Of a stretch of DNA of 64,000 nucleotides, positions 22,156 through 33,832 are shown piece after piece. The notes beneath the pieces were generated by a model, which searched no databases, was not told the origin of the DNA, and was given only the letters and a program-made list of their open reading frames with translations. Source of the DNA: Mesocentrotus franciscanus. Taxonomy: Eukaryota; Echinodermata; Echinoidea; Camarodonta; Strongylocentrotidae. The translations under genes and the position numbers were made by a program. The stretch's first letter is position 1, and each line of letters starts with the position of its first letter. The DNA is taken from the NCBI GenBank assembly GCA_037976565.1, contig CP137671.1, positions 14,772,556 through 14,836,555 of the forward strand, written 5' to 3'.

Positions 22156-25100
22156 CTAGTCTTCTGGGACAAAGACTCCACAGGCAGCGATCTTACAGTC
22201 CTTCTTCGGTCTCTCATTGTACGTCTCCTGGCCTTCTAGGGTCTTCAGAACTTCGGTGCCTTCAACAAGTTTTCTACGAATGAGGACAAACAATCACATC
22301 AATCGCATCAAGTGGAAATCTAACTTAATTTGCTATCGAATTGTTGCTATATGAATTTAAGCAGAAAAATAAGAGAAACAGATTGGTGAATGTTTGAAAG
22401 AAATCTGACAAACAATTTAAGTAAGGATTTTTTTAAAGAACAATCATTGTGCAATGAGTGCCATTTTTCATCCTCACTTGCCATGCATTTAGCGCACACA
22501 AATCTGCCACATTTAACTATGGCAGTGTGAACGAGCCTGTACCGTTCATAATCCTTTAGTCTAAATTCTTTCATGTTTTACTCACACAAAGGCTAGATAT
22601 TTGATGTATAAATGACCTATTGCGTATATATTATATTCATTATGTTATAATATTATGCCATGATATCTATATTTGCTGTGAAATCTATGTATAGTATGTA
22701 ATGTAAAGTTGTATTTAAATGTGGGCAAAGCAAATTTCCATGGGAAAATCAAAACAAAATTTAAATATAGTCTTTGAAAATCTGTTTTTGTTAAAAATAC
22801 ATGTACTTAAATTGTTACACCTTCCCTCAACTATAGGCTATGTATCTGATGTCCATGACCTACATCACTGAACAAAACTATCGCAGCTGTTAATTGCCAA
22901 TTTGGGGAAGGAAAGCTGATTAGTCTTTGACAACATCTTCATGTTCATATACTCACCCGAAGGCTACATATTTGGTGTCCATCCACGGAGCGGGTTGACA
23001 CGTGATGTAGAACTGAGATCCGTTGGTATGTCTTCCTTTGTTGCCCATTCCCAGTATACCCCTGGCATTGTGCTTCACCGAGAAGTTCTCATCTGAATAA
23101 ACAAACGAAAAAAGATAAACAATATTGAATCTAGAGTCTGCAATCAAGCAATGATCTGTGAAATAACAAACGTAATGCTGTTGGAAAGTACAGGCCGGTT
23201 TGCATGGCGAGAAGATAACTTAGAGAGTAGATTTGCGGTACACAACCGTGTGGATAGTCCTATTAAGAGGACTGTTTGTATTCTTTTGTGTTGATTATTA
23301 AGTCTTGAAAAGGACCGAGAATTAATACAGACTTGACGTTTTGGACAGGTTAACCCCCTAGTCAAAATGGGCTCTGGAAAAATATATTTTTTTGCTATTT
23401 TTTACTATTTATTTCCTATTTTTTGTGAATTTACCCTATTTAAACACTATTTTTTATTAAAAATAGATTTAAAATAGCATATGACTGCCTATTTTTTTCT
23501 ATTTTCTACAAATAGGTGGTTTGATAACTATTTTTACCTATTTCTTGCTATTTTTCCCTATTCTTTTCGACTTAGATTTTTTGTCACCCAATTTCGTCCT
23601 ATTTTTTTACTATGTTTCTGGACTTTGATTTTTCTCACCCATTTTCTTCCTATTTTTTTACTATGTTTCTAGACTTAGATTTTTTTCACCCATTTTTGTC
23701 CTATTTTTTTACTATGTTTCTAGACTTAAATTTTTCTCACCCATTTTCTTCCTTTTTTTTACTATGTTTCTGGACTTACATTTTTCTCACTCATTTTCTT
23801 CCTATTTTTTTACTATGTTTCTGGACTTAGATTTTTTCACCCATTTTGTCCTATTTTTTACTATGTTTCTAGACTTAGATTTTTTCACCCATTTTCTTCC
23901 TATTTTTTTACTATGTTTCTGGACTTACATTTTTCTCACCCATTTTCTTCCTATTTTTTTACTATGTTTCTGGACTTAGATTTTTCTCACCCATTTTCTT
24001 CCTATTTTTTTACTATGTTTCTGGACTTAGATTTTTTTCACCCATTTTTGTCCTATTTTTTTACTATGTTTCTAGACTTAGATTTTTCTCACCCATTTTC
24101 TTCCTTTTTTTTACTATGTTTCTGGACTTACATTTTTCTCACTCATTTTCTTCCTATTTTTTTACTATGTTTCTGAACTTAAATTTTTTATCTCCATTTT
24201 TTGTTCTATTTTTTCAATATTGTACTATGTTTTACAAAATTAATGAATTTTGTCACCTATTTGCTTTTAATGTAGGCCGATATTTGATTGCAAGGTTCTT
24301 GAAACTAACTTACAATTTACAAATATATATTTGCACAATTCAAAACATATTTCAAAATATAAGTCTATAATGTTAAAAATAATTTTGAGATATTTTGTCT
24401 TTTAAAGTAAACGAAAAATAGATTCAAAGATGATTCGGACAAATTACTGGCCCTCCTCAGAACTCAACTTTCCCTTTTAATGGAGCTCAATTATATTGTA
24501 TGGACATTTAATCAAGAATTAAGAATGTTTTAATTTTATCTTTAACTTAATGATCTATCTGTTTATTATTTTGAATATTTCAATTAAAAAAGTACCTAAT
24601 TAGCACCAAAAAAAAAAAAATACTCTGTCGTTTTAATGACTAGAACTGATCCAATTGGATGGAATTGTAACAATTTCCCAAAAATAAATACATTTATTTT
24701 GTTTTTGACTAATTCTCCAAAAAAATTAAATCATAACGAATGACAGCTTTAGAAACTTAGCTTTCACTCAATGTATGTTTGCTGCCATCTAGTGGTACAA
24801 AGTGAATACTTTATTTTCAAATTCAAATAATTACAACACATTCAGATCGGCTCAACGGCGTATTCCAATAACTACATTGCCATTTCGCCAGATTTGTCTT
24901 AATTCCTTTAAAACCCACAGTATGGGGATAAGAGTTAGATTTGCACCAGGAATGAAGAATTTAAGAGTATTCCAGAGCAAGAATTTAACAAAATGAGTAA
25001 GGATCGAATTCAGCTCAGACAGCAGTCCCACACACGCACTCTTGTGTTGGGAATTAATAATAGTCGGTCTGCAGAAAACGATCAACTTTGCTTTACACTG

Positions 25101-28100
25101 GACTGCTAGCTGCTGGATTGGAGCTACTTTAAAGATCTTCATTTTGTCCAGAAGGTGAGTAAATAAATAACACATAATTCAATACAACATTGAGTTTGCT
25201 TTCTGTAGATCTACAATTACAAATTAGGAAATTGGTTAAGTAATCTTGATTTTGTAAATTTATTTGGTTCATGAAAAAATCCAAACCATCACAATTGATG
25301 AAGATCGTAGATTATATTCCCTACTGTACTGCATCTATGACAGTAAGTCTACATATACGGCACTATAGTCACCTATATCTGCGTACCTAAGGCTTTTCAT
25401 TGGAATTGGAAGTGAAAAATCATAACATGAATCTAATTAGACCGAAAATTTCTGTCTCTTTCGTTCGTTAGCCTCTGATTTGGGTAGGGTCGGCTCCTCT
25501 CTTTAGAGACAGAAGCCTACCGTAGGCGTCCTTCTGTGCAAACTCGGTGGTACGGATCTGGCCACCAAATTCGGCCAAACTTTTGGACTAAAATTTCACT
25601 TTAGCGGATTCATATCCGATGCATTTATTTTTGAAAATTAGGTCTAGGCTAATTAATATAGCCTACATCGGTTCCACTTACCAGATTTACTGTATGATGC
25701 ATTTAAGGGTCTTTTTCCTGGTTTTCTTCGTCGAAATTGAACTCCGCTTCGTGTTGAAATTTTTGCAGCGCATGCGCAGTAACAATTGGAACAGATGTAT
25801 ATTAGCCTAGACCTAATTTTCAAAAATAAATGCATCGGATATGAATCCGCTAAAGTGAAATTTTAGTCCAAAAGTTTGGCCGAATTTGGTGGCCAGATCC
25901 GTACCACCGAGTTTGCACAGGAGCGCCTATGGTCGGCTTCTGTCTCTAGTAAAGAGAGGAGCCAACCCTACCCAAATCAGAGGCTAACGAACGAAAGAGA
26001 CAGAAATTTCGGTCTAGAATCTAATTAGAGAATGGAATTACTACTACTAGATACTACTAGAGTAGGCCTACTCGTTCACAAATATGTTTGACCAAATTAA
26101 GGCAGTGCAGTGTAGACTAGATTCTGCCACATGCGCGGACTGGCCGCATGGTAGTTGGTACAGACATGTGAACGCATGTGGCAATAGCATCTCCATTCAT
26201 ACACAGGACTTGCACCCATTTTTAATGATTTGCAATTCTTTGCACTTTTTAGGCATTTTACAGGTAGATATTTCATAAACTAAGCCAATAAATCATCCTT
26301 AATCATAAATGTAAGATTTTCTTGCATATTTTTAACGGAAATGGAATGGCAAAGTTGATTCTTAATAGTTGATTTGATTTGAAAGCATAATAGAATACTA
26401 CAACCAGAACCTGCTTATTTTTTTAATTTTTAATTTTAATTTTTTCAGGGTATCTTAGCTTCGGCTGCTGGAAAGTCATCAACTTGGACTGTGTGGCACT
26501 GCATGGCACCGTTGTATTCTAGTGTACATGCAGTCATAATTTGTAAGACTGAACTGTCCAACACACATCAAGGAAATGCAAGACATGGGTGAGAGTGTGA
26601 GACCCATACTGGGTTATTGTTCATCTGTAATGGAAAGCATTTCAAAATGCCAACAAATGAACAATGCCTTCTACAAATCCATCAAAGACCAAGTAGCCAT
26701 ACCCAGACCTGAATACATCACTCAACCCCAGAAGATACTCAAGGGACATCATAATATCTCCTTCTCTAACATAAGATGCAAAACGGATATCTATCGACTC
26801 ACCTTCTTTCCAAGAACCATTCGGGCCTGGTATTTATTCCCCCAGCATCATTGCCTGCAACTCGGTTGAAACCTTCAAAACCAGACTCTGGGAAGCAATC
26901 CAAAGGGGTAATATAAGCATAGTCCCTCCCCACAACTGCAATGTGATGGGACTCAATTCCAAAATGTTCTAGATGCAACAAACACTCTCTCTCGGCGATA
27001 ACGTTCTTATTGGTCATTTATATCCTCCTCGGATCCGGACCAGAACAGAATGCCGACCAACAAACATTCAGCAAGTACTTCCAGGTCGCCTCGCCCTGCC
27101 ACAATCAAACATGTGTTAGGTTGGAATGAATCTGAGATATAAATCTAGTAATCTACAATACACAGCTTTTTACCAGGGCAATCTCAACGAACACAAATTG
27201 AATTACCTCACAGCGTAATTAATATATCCTGTATCTGCGTGTGAATATTTTTGTATAACTTTGTTTCTCTACACTTTTTGCCATGACAGCTCATTGACAC
27301 TTGTTGGTATACATGTACTATGTAGTTGCATGATGCCAGTTTTATGTAACATTTTATAGATGTGTATTCATGTAACAGTAATATAGCTTTGTCTAAGTAT
27401 TCATTTAATGTTTTAAACACATCTGAAGACTATTCATGTTTGGCAGATATACCTAGTTGCCAGTGCTATTAACACTTACATGTATTACATTGTTATAGTA
27501 GATGTGAACTTATTTATGTATACCTTTTGCCTTCACATGTATTCATTTTAGGCTAATGCATTTATAGACATTTTTAAAGAATTTTTTTTAAAAGACTGTT
27601 TATGTTTGTCATGTCATCTCATTGAAACTTGCCAGATAGCCTTGCTACTGGTATTATGTCACACTTATTGTCATGTATAAGCTGTTCAATATTTGTTCAT
27701 ATTTATCTGCCAGTTTTACAAGTATTTTATTAGCAAAAAATGTATATTATATATTATAAATATTTTTTTGTGTGTATTTGTCTTGCATTCAGATTAAGAT
27801 TTACAATATATTTGTATAAAAGGGGTACATGTATATGTGCCAATCGATTTGCTAGCATTGTACATTCCTTTTTAATATTGAGGTATTCATGTGAACCACA
27901 TTTATCTGCAAATTTTACCATTGATTAGCAATTTAATGGAAGAAAAAAAAAATTTCCTTTCTTGTGTTATGTCTTACATTTAGACCTACAAATTAGTACT
28001 ATATTTGCATAATATTTGTATCATTTAAAAGACGGGTACATATATACATGTATATATGCCAATCAGTTTGCCAGCCAGCATTTAGACAGAGATATATATA

Positions 28101-31100
28101 TTCATGTATATAATAGTTACTGATACATGTACCGGTATTACCTTTGAATCAAATATTATCTAAATAAAATGCTAGCAAAGTTTTGTTAGTAATCTTAGTA
28201 TGTATGTTTTAGAAGTTTTGTAGGCTTTTTGTTTGTTTGGTGCTCTAATTCACCATATGGGTGTACATGTTCATTGCATTTGATATTTTTTAACGTAATA
28301 TTAAAGTGTTCGAACATTTCAAACTGTAATCAAAATTTGTATGCATTTTATTTATCTTGTACTGTACATCTGGCAGCAGAAAAATAGGATAGAAATGTAC
28401 TTTCCCCCTATTTTTCCTATGTTATTCCTACTTCTTCTTTTTTTTACTAGGGTAGGGAAGATAGGGGACAGTATGTGGATGGGGATTCGATCATTAGATT
28501 TTTTTCCAATACTTTTTTACATGCATGCATGACACCTACTGTACATGTGTAATTGTGTATATTGTACAACAATGTGCTACAAAATAGAATTTGACAGAGC
28601 TTTTATTGCTACCAAACAATATAGTACAGCAATCATTTATCATCAACAAATTAAATGAAATCAAATGATAGTATTCCAACAAAATTTAAATAGCTTTAAA
28701 TATATTTGGCTTGTAGTTCTTAATAAGAAATATGTTTGAAATATATATGTTTAAAATATAATTCAAAGAAAATAGAAGAAAAAATAGGGAAAAAATATAT
28801 TTTTTTCCTATTTTCTTGTCCAAAAAATATATTTCAAATAGCATAGATTTGGAACAAAAAAAATAGGAAAAAAATATATTTCAAAACTATTTGTGGCTTT
28901 ATTTTTTTCCTATTTTTTGTTCCAAAACTATGCTATTTAAAATATATTTTTGGGGGGACGAGAAAAATAGGAAAAAAATATATTTAAAACTATTTGTGGC
29001 TTTATTTTTTCCTATTTTTTGTTCCAAAACTATGCTATTTGAAATATATTTTTTTGGGACGAGAAAAATAGGAAAAAAATATATTTTTGCATTTATTTTT
29101 TCCCTATTTTTTTTCTATTTTTTTCCTATTTATTTTTTACTAGGGCCGTCCGTCGTCAGGGGTAAAGTGAAGGAAGCCAGCTAGTGAAAGTCATGGTTTA
29201 AACAAAAAATTATAAAAAGAAAAGAAAAGAAAACTGTTATCCTTTCAAGGGCAGATTCAGCTATAGTTAGGGGCGGCATGGGCCACTGGCAAAACCAAAC
29301 TGCCATAACTTTAAATGTAGGTTGATTGTGTGCTCCCAGATACTAAAAAATAAAAAAAAATACATTTTTCAAACTTGTCCCCCAACACCCTGAATTGCAA
29401 ATTTACTGGATCTGGCACTGCCTTTAACCGTGTTTCACATTGAAACCCACATAAAAGGAAAACTGTACGATGAAAATTTGTCTTTAAAGACTACTTTCCT
29501 TGTATTCTTAGAAAGTTACATGCATTTGCACATTTGAAATCAGTGCAGCTCCTGTAAATAAAATGTAAAACAGCGTGAACTTAACTCCTTAATAAAAGAA
29601 TGCACACAATCAAGGTAATATTTTAGCCTTATGTTTGCCCATTTGATGTGTGTTCTCCATAAAGACGTGCAAAACAAAGGAGAACAAATCCTGTTGTAAC
29701 ACCCCAAATTGTAATCAGTTTACTTAAAGATTTCAAACATTGTAGAAGAGATTTTTTATGAATAATCAGCGAGAAGACTTTCAAAGAGGTAGACTTTTTA
29801 CAATCATTTTCTAAGGTACAGAATCTTAATTTTATTTGTTCTACCAATATCAATTTATATTGGAGGTCAATTCCATATATCCATATTATTCATCATGCCT
29901 TTCATACAGACTTACAGTGGCACAATCGAGAAGAGTGAGAGAAGTACATTGCTTTTTATGAAAACCAACATCGATGCCTGATTAAAAATGAGACGTATGT
30001 ACCTTCAAATACTGGTCCATGAATCGATTCACCTCCATCTCCTCTTCCATACAAGATATCTGTAGAGAAAAATTCAAAGGAATTATAATGGCAATGACGA
30101 CAATGACGATGATGACAACAGCAACAATGTAAATAATTATTGATAATCCCAGTCCCAATTTCTGATTCATTGGTATTCAACAATCCCTAATAATAATAAT
30201 AATAACAATAATAATAATCATAATAATAATAATAATAACAATAATGATAATAGTCGCATTTGTATAGCGCTTTATGCTACATTTCTAAGCGCTTTGAATT
30301 GAAATTATTATCACCCCAGTTATTGAAAGAATTCAATTTCTAATTCGCACATGACAGTGCACACGCTCCACTCCCTGGGAAGTATAAGAGATGGTCCTAT
30401 CATCTCCATGTCATGTTTATTTTCCCACTCTCCTTTCTTTCCCTATATATGTCTTCATTTTTCTGCCATTCAATTGAGGGCATGAATGTGCCCCCCTCCC
30501 TGTGACCCCCGTGCCTGTGGCTACATCAGCGGACCTTACCTCCACCCTGTACCCATCCGTTGGGTACAATCCTGTGAAACAAGGAATCAAGGTAGTGGTA
30601 CTTCATCAGAGTATCATCTGTTTTCTGTCCCTTCTCCCCCGTGCAGAGGGCTCGGAAGTTCTCACACGTCTTGGGGCATTGGTCAGTGAAGAGCTATAAA
30701 AGAAAACAAAAATTCATGTTAAAAATATCTCGTAAGCCAAACTGTTCAATCGGTGCTCCGACATTTGCTCTAGTGGCATTTGCTCCAGCGGCATTTACTA
30801 TACAGGCTTTATTACATCAAAAGTATAGGGTTAGAGTTCCAATTAGGATTTAGGTTAGGTTTAGACTTTAGATCGAGTAAGCTAGGTTAAGGGTTAGATT
30901 TAGGGTTAGGTTTAGTGTTGGGTCCAGGGAATTTGGTTAGTGTAGGAAATGATCGTGGCACAATTGTTGCAGGAGCAAGTGTTGTACATCCGTTAAAGGA
31001 TAAAATAATTTAGGTTGAATACATGTATATGTAATTTTATACACAACACGTAATTGAAAGCTTTTAGTACGATCATGTGCTAGGATTACTGAAAGGGCTG

Positions 31101-33787
31101 TTGAGAAATCCTTTTATCAAAATAATCTTTGTATAAGGCATTGGGAGGATGAAATGAAAGTTCATTCAGCAATTCAGCAATGGGGGGGGGGGTCATGAAT
31201 GGAAGTGGAAAAGGAAAAGTAGGAGTGCTTGCAATGGGATTGGAAAAGCTTGTGAACAGGTCACAGGAGTTTCGAAGCGAAGTTCTGACAAAATTAGTAT
31301 ACTCCTCACATACATTCTTTTATAAAGTCTAATCAGATTTCACTAACACTTTCACTTATCTGTTTCAATCATATTTCTGCTTTCATTAAAACCATTTAAA
31401 TATCAGAGTGGACCCCCCCTCCCCCCTTTAAACTCCTTGAAAATGCACATATATTGCGAGGGAAAAAAACCAACAGGTAAAGGAATGACCTGAAGTTCTT
31501 ACCTCAAACAGCAATCTGCCAATTTTTTCTCCATCAACTGTTACGTCAAAGTACACAAATGTATGCTGAGGAGAGAAAAATTTGATAACATGGTTGGTGA
31601 CTTCATAGAAAAGTAGAAAAAGACATATTCTAACAAAATTCACACTTTCCGGGAAAGAAAAAAGGGATTTTTTGATAACATTGTCTCCCATTTATATTGT
31701 TTTCTGAGACATTACAGTTCATTCTAGCAATGTAGCAATGAAAGAAATGTATTACTGTTGCCTATTTGAAAGAAAAAAAAATATGTGATAAAATTAGGCC
31801 TAAAAATAAATCCTGTCCTGAAAGGGTGAATGCATGGTCAAATTGAGTTTTTGTCTTACCTTTGTGGCAAGAATATGTTCCTTATAGGCTTCCTCTGCTA
31901 AAGCCATGTAGAGTGGGAGGGGCTTGTATTCCACGTAGTTGAAGTGCTGCTCCGACCACTGCTTCAGTGCCTGGGGACCTCCTGTATTGTAACCATGGGA
32001 AAAGAAAGAGATGAAATTGCATGTTACTGCCCTCAACCGAATACTGTGGTATGTTAAGACAACTCCAGGAACAGAGCAATAATAATAATGGCCACTTACC
32101 CGGTAGGCCTATATATTGCTCATATGCGTCACTCAGTGACACTCAGTGACTTGCTATTGATTGGAGGATTTGAGATTGATTTGAATCAATCACAACTCTT
32201 TATAAGACGAGGCCCAGGGCTTTCTTTTAAAAATCAAGATATATTCCTAATTGCTAAGGGTAAAAAACTCCACAGAGCAGGAGCTGATGCTATGAATGAC
32301 ATTGGGGATGGGCCCCCTAAAATTTTGGAATTTAAACTGAGGCTCTATGTACAGAGACTTAAAAAAAAAAAATCGGATCTACCGGTACACTAAAATTTTG
32401 TTGTTGTTGAGGCCTTGTTTACAGGTATGAAAACAGACTATATTTTACTTACCAAGGAATTCTCCATTGACATAAGTCATTGCCTTTTCAGCAAAGACCC
32501 ATGTCTCATCTCGTAAGGCTTTCCTTTGTTCTTCCACATACTCCTCCCATTCAAACTCCAGTACACCTCGGATGTCAGGTGTTTTGAACTTCTCAGGGTT
32601 ATTTTGGTATAGTGCCTGAACGAAAGAAAAGAAATAGGGACGGTTTACTAGGACTTATGATGATTGGTAATACCGGTAATATAATCATTCATGGAATATT
32701 ATATATTAGTTATTTGTATAATGGTTGTGATGGATAGTAGAATGCGACTCTGGAGCTCTCATTTAGTTACTTCTAATATTTTGGCTAGAATGCCTATTGT
32801 TGTCTGCAAAGTGCCTTTGACTTTGTCCTCGGCATCGCTTAATGCATGTATGAGGTTGATACCGTTTACGGTTAGACCTCATGCATTGTAGGAGTGGGTG
32901 TAGACAAGCAAGAATGGCAGAGTTGTATACCCGGTCCGGTGACCAGTCCCAGACGTATAGTGTCCGGTCAGGTTGTTTATCGATCTGGACAGTTGATATT
33001 TAGTAATAGTAATAATAGGTCTAGACTATATTAAATTATTATATTTTAATATAGATAGACCAAGAAGATAGACCTGGAAGCTCGACTGCTGTCTCAGCAT
33101 TCTTCCAGTATTTGTGGTAAAGGTAAAGGTAAAAGAAGTTTACATCCAAATATTGTATTTGTAGATCTAGACCTATAGATCTTTTAACTTTATCAATATC
33201 ATGTTAGACAATATTAAATAATATTATAAACTAAAACTAAAAGATCAATGTCAATATTTATGATGCATGGTTATAGTGACAGTAGATGTCTATATCTATT
33301 ATTAGTGTTAATTAATTGATGCATAGAGTCTAGATCTAGTCTAGATCTAGGCCTAGATCTAGAATCTACTCTTTTCTAAAAATACTAACTAAGGCAAAAG
33401 TGACGGCTTTATTTTTGTTAACTTAACAAGTCTTAAGCGTCCGGACACACAACTCCATCCCGTTTACGGTTAGACTTCATGCATAATATTTGTTTTTATT
33501 ATTGTAGGACTAGTCTAGGACTCTAGGCTAATTCTAAGTTCTAGGTAGGATCGAGTGCATCATAATCCCTCTTTACAAACCAACATATTATTCAGCGTAT
33601 GGGGACTGTGTTATAATGTTAGAGCGATACAAAACCTCTTAAAATCGTCACTTTATTAAACAATAAGATTCAGGTATATTATCAAATTAAAATAAAACAA
33701 TACCTCTGCACAACATCTGGCAATGTGGAATGTTTCATTGGGTAAAAGACCAATAACAGTCAATTGGAACTGCATTATCCCTGCCAT
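22156..33787 (-). CDS. PPIL6: PPIL6-type cyclophilin, eight exons, complete
   Basis: Cyclophilin-family protein of 298 aa (human PPIL6 about 311). CDS exons in transcript order: 33787-33704, 32615-32453, 31981-31860, 31565-31503, 30693-30540, 30059-30003, 23092-22957 and 22273-22156. They total 897 nt with consistent phases and GT-AG junctions. Residues 1-123 form the N-terminal extension specific to PPIL6 ([34 protein letters not shown]). The cyclophilin fold follows from [31 protein letters not shown] keeps the Arg of the isomerase site (R185), and NGSQFYIT keeps Gln (Q241). W251 is present in [11 protein letters not shown]. The positions equivalent to cyclophilin A Phe60, Phe113 and His126 are changed to Gly, Tyr and Tyr, so catalysis may be weak. 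In vertebrates PPIL6 is linked to ciliated cells. The start ATG is the first in the exon, just below an X-box-like/NRF1-like promoter. Confidence 0.93.
23362..24245. repeat. ~50-bp minisatellite in PPIL6 intron 6
   Basis: At least eleven head-to-tail units of about 48-52 bp share TTACTATGTTTCTGGACTTA and TTTTTCTCACCCATTTTCTT. Small variants are GGACTT/AGACTT and TCTTCC/TTGTCC. The plus strand stays open as a Phe/Leu/Ser repeat, but this is a by-product of the repeat. Confidence 0.92.
24246..25437. other. PPIL6 intron 6, no repeat with clear ends
   Basis: A 107-codon minus-strand open frame at 24852-25175 shows no domain I recognise. It could be a decayed transposon fragment or chance. Confidence 0.35.
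25438..26016. mobile_element. Foldback transposon with ~220-bp arms and 9-bp target duplication
   Basis: The left arm (25438-25668) and right arm (25797-26016) are inverted copies at roughly 95-97% identity, starting TAGACCGAAA and ending TTTCGGTCTA. The 9-mer GAATCTAAT flanks both sides (25429-25437 and 26017-26025). Long terminal inverted repeats with a 9-bp duplication fit a Mutator-like non-autonomous element. The ~128-bp centre includes GCGCATGCGC (25768-25777), a consensus NRF1-type palindrome. No transposase is encoded. Confidence 0.9.
26570..26950 (+). pseudogene. 3' end of a non-LTR retrotransposon reverse transcriptase, degenerate
   Basis: The frame reads ...[21 protein letters not shown] and then LFP. 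After a one-base frame change it continues as [17 protein letters not shown]. The pattern D-Y-(x)-FFPRTI-x-W-(x)-LP followed by S-(V/L)-E-x-FK-x-x-L is the C-terminal signature of LINE ORF2 proteins of the CR1/L2/Jockey type (family knowledge). Upstream residues match poorly, so only the end of the element is recognisable. It lies in PPIL6 intron 6, antisense to that gene. Confidence 0.75.
26951..28779. other. PPIL6 intron 6, AT-rich, no gene seen
   Basis: Contains ACATGTAT-rich sequence and short T-runs. CTTTTTTTTTACTAGGGTAGG near 28437 resembles the end of the repeat at 29130-29145. Confidence 0.4.
28780..29145. repeat. ~100-bp tandem AAAATAGGAAAAAAATATAT units
   Basis: Three units of roughly 100 bp contain AAAATAGGAAAAAAATATAT, CTATTTGTGGCTTTATTTTT, CCTATTTTTTGTTCCAAAAC and, in the later ones, GGGACGAG. 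Each unit is internally palindromic (AATAGGAAAA against TTTTCCTATT). The block ends TTTTTTACTAGGGCCGTCCG. It resembles the T-rich flank of the minisatellite at 23362, which starts near CCCCCTAGTCAAAAT. Confidence 0.7.
30188..30420 (-). mobile_element. SINE remnant with (TAA)n end
   Basis: A (TAA)n run is followed by TTTGTATAGCGCTTTATGCT, AAGCGCTTTGAATTG and ATTATCACCCCAGTTATTG. The AGCGCTTT next to (TAA)n recurs at 46150-46175. This looks like the 3' portion of a minus-strand SINE; the tRNA head is missing. Confidence 0.5.
30749..30990. repeat. Repeat with TTAGGG/TTTAGG-like words and GCTCC-GACATTTGCTC ends
   Basis: GCTCCGACATTTGCTC and GGCATTTGCTCCAGCGGCAT precede a stretch rich in GGGTTAG, TTTAGGGTTAGG and GGTTAAGGGTTAG. 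It closes with GGCACAATTGTTGCAGGAGC, a loose inverted partner of the start. The TTAGGG words are irregular and are not a telomere. Similar words occur at 61575-61645 and 38565-38600. Confidence 0.5.
32150..32452. other. PPIL6 intron 2 repeat fragment
   Basis: GATTTGAATCAATCACAACT and CTTTATAAGACGAGGCCCAGGG look like one end of a dispersed element. No partner end was found. Confidence 0.3.
32616..33703 (-). other. PPIL6 intron 1 with CTAGATC-rich palindromic stretch
   Basis: CCGTTTACGGTTAGAC(C/T)TCATGCAT occurs at about 32862 and again at about 33463, bounding some 600 bp. This could be an insertion flanked by direct repeats. Around 33325-33365 the sequence is dense in AGATCTAG/CTAGATCT palindromes. 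No coding content. Confidence 0.4.
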
Positions 33788-33808
33788 TTTTGTGGAAAAG
33801 TAGCGTCC

Positions 33809-33832
33809 GTTGTCAACGTAACGCGCATGCGC
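33809..33832 (-). promoter_or_regulatory. X-box-like and NRF1-like sites just upstream of PPIL6
   Basis: GTTGTCAACGTAAC (33809-33822) is an imperfect palindrome differing at one position in each half from the RFX X-box half-sites GTTGCC and GGTAAC. GCGCATGCGC (33823-33832) abuts it and is a consensus NRF1 palindrome. Both sit 22-45 bp upstream of the PPIL6 start codon. RFX sites are characteristic of ciliary genes, which fits PPIL6 (inference). Confidence 0.45.

Noticed and set aside
23481..24370. Phe-rich repeat proteins, and a CRISPR-like look of regular ~50-bp units
   Set aside because: Units are contiguous with no unique spacers, in a eukaryotic intron; this is a minisatellite.
24852..25175. 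107-codon minus-strand frame as a gene
   Set aside because: No family recognised, no splice partners, and it lies in an intron of a same-strand gene; left as unexplained.
30828..30925. Interstitial telomere
   Set aside because: TTAGGG-like words are irregular, without a run of perfect repeats; they look like part of a dispersed repeat.
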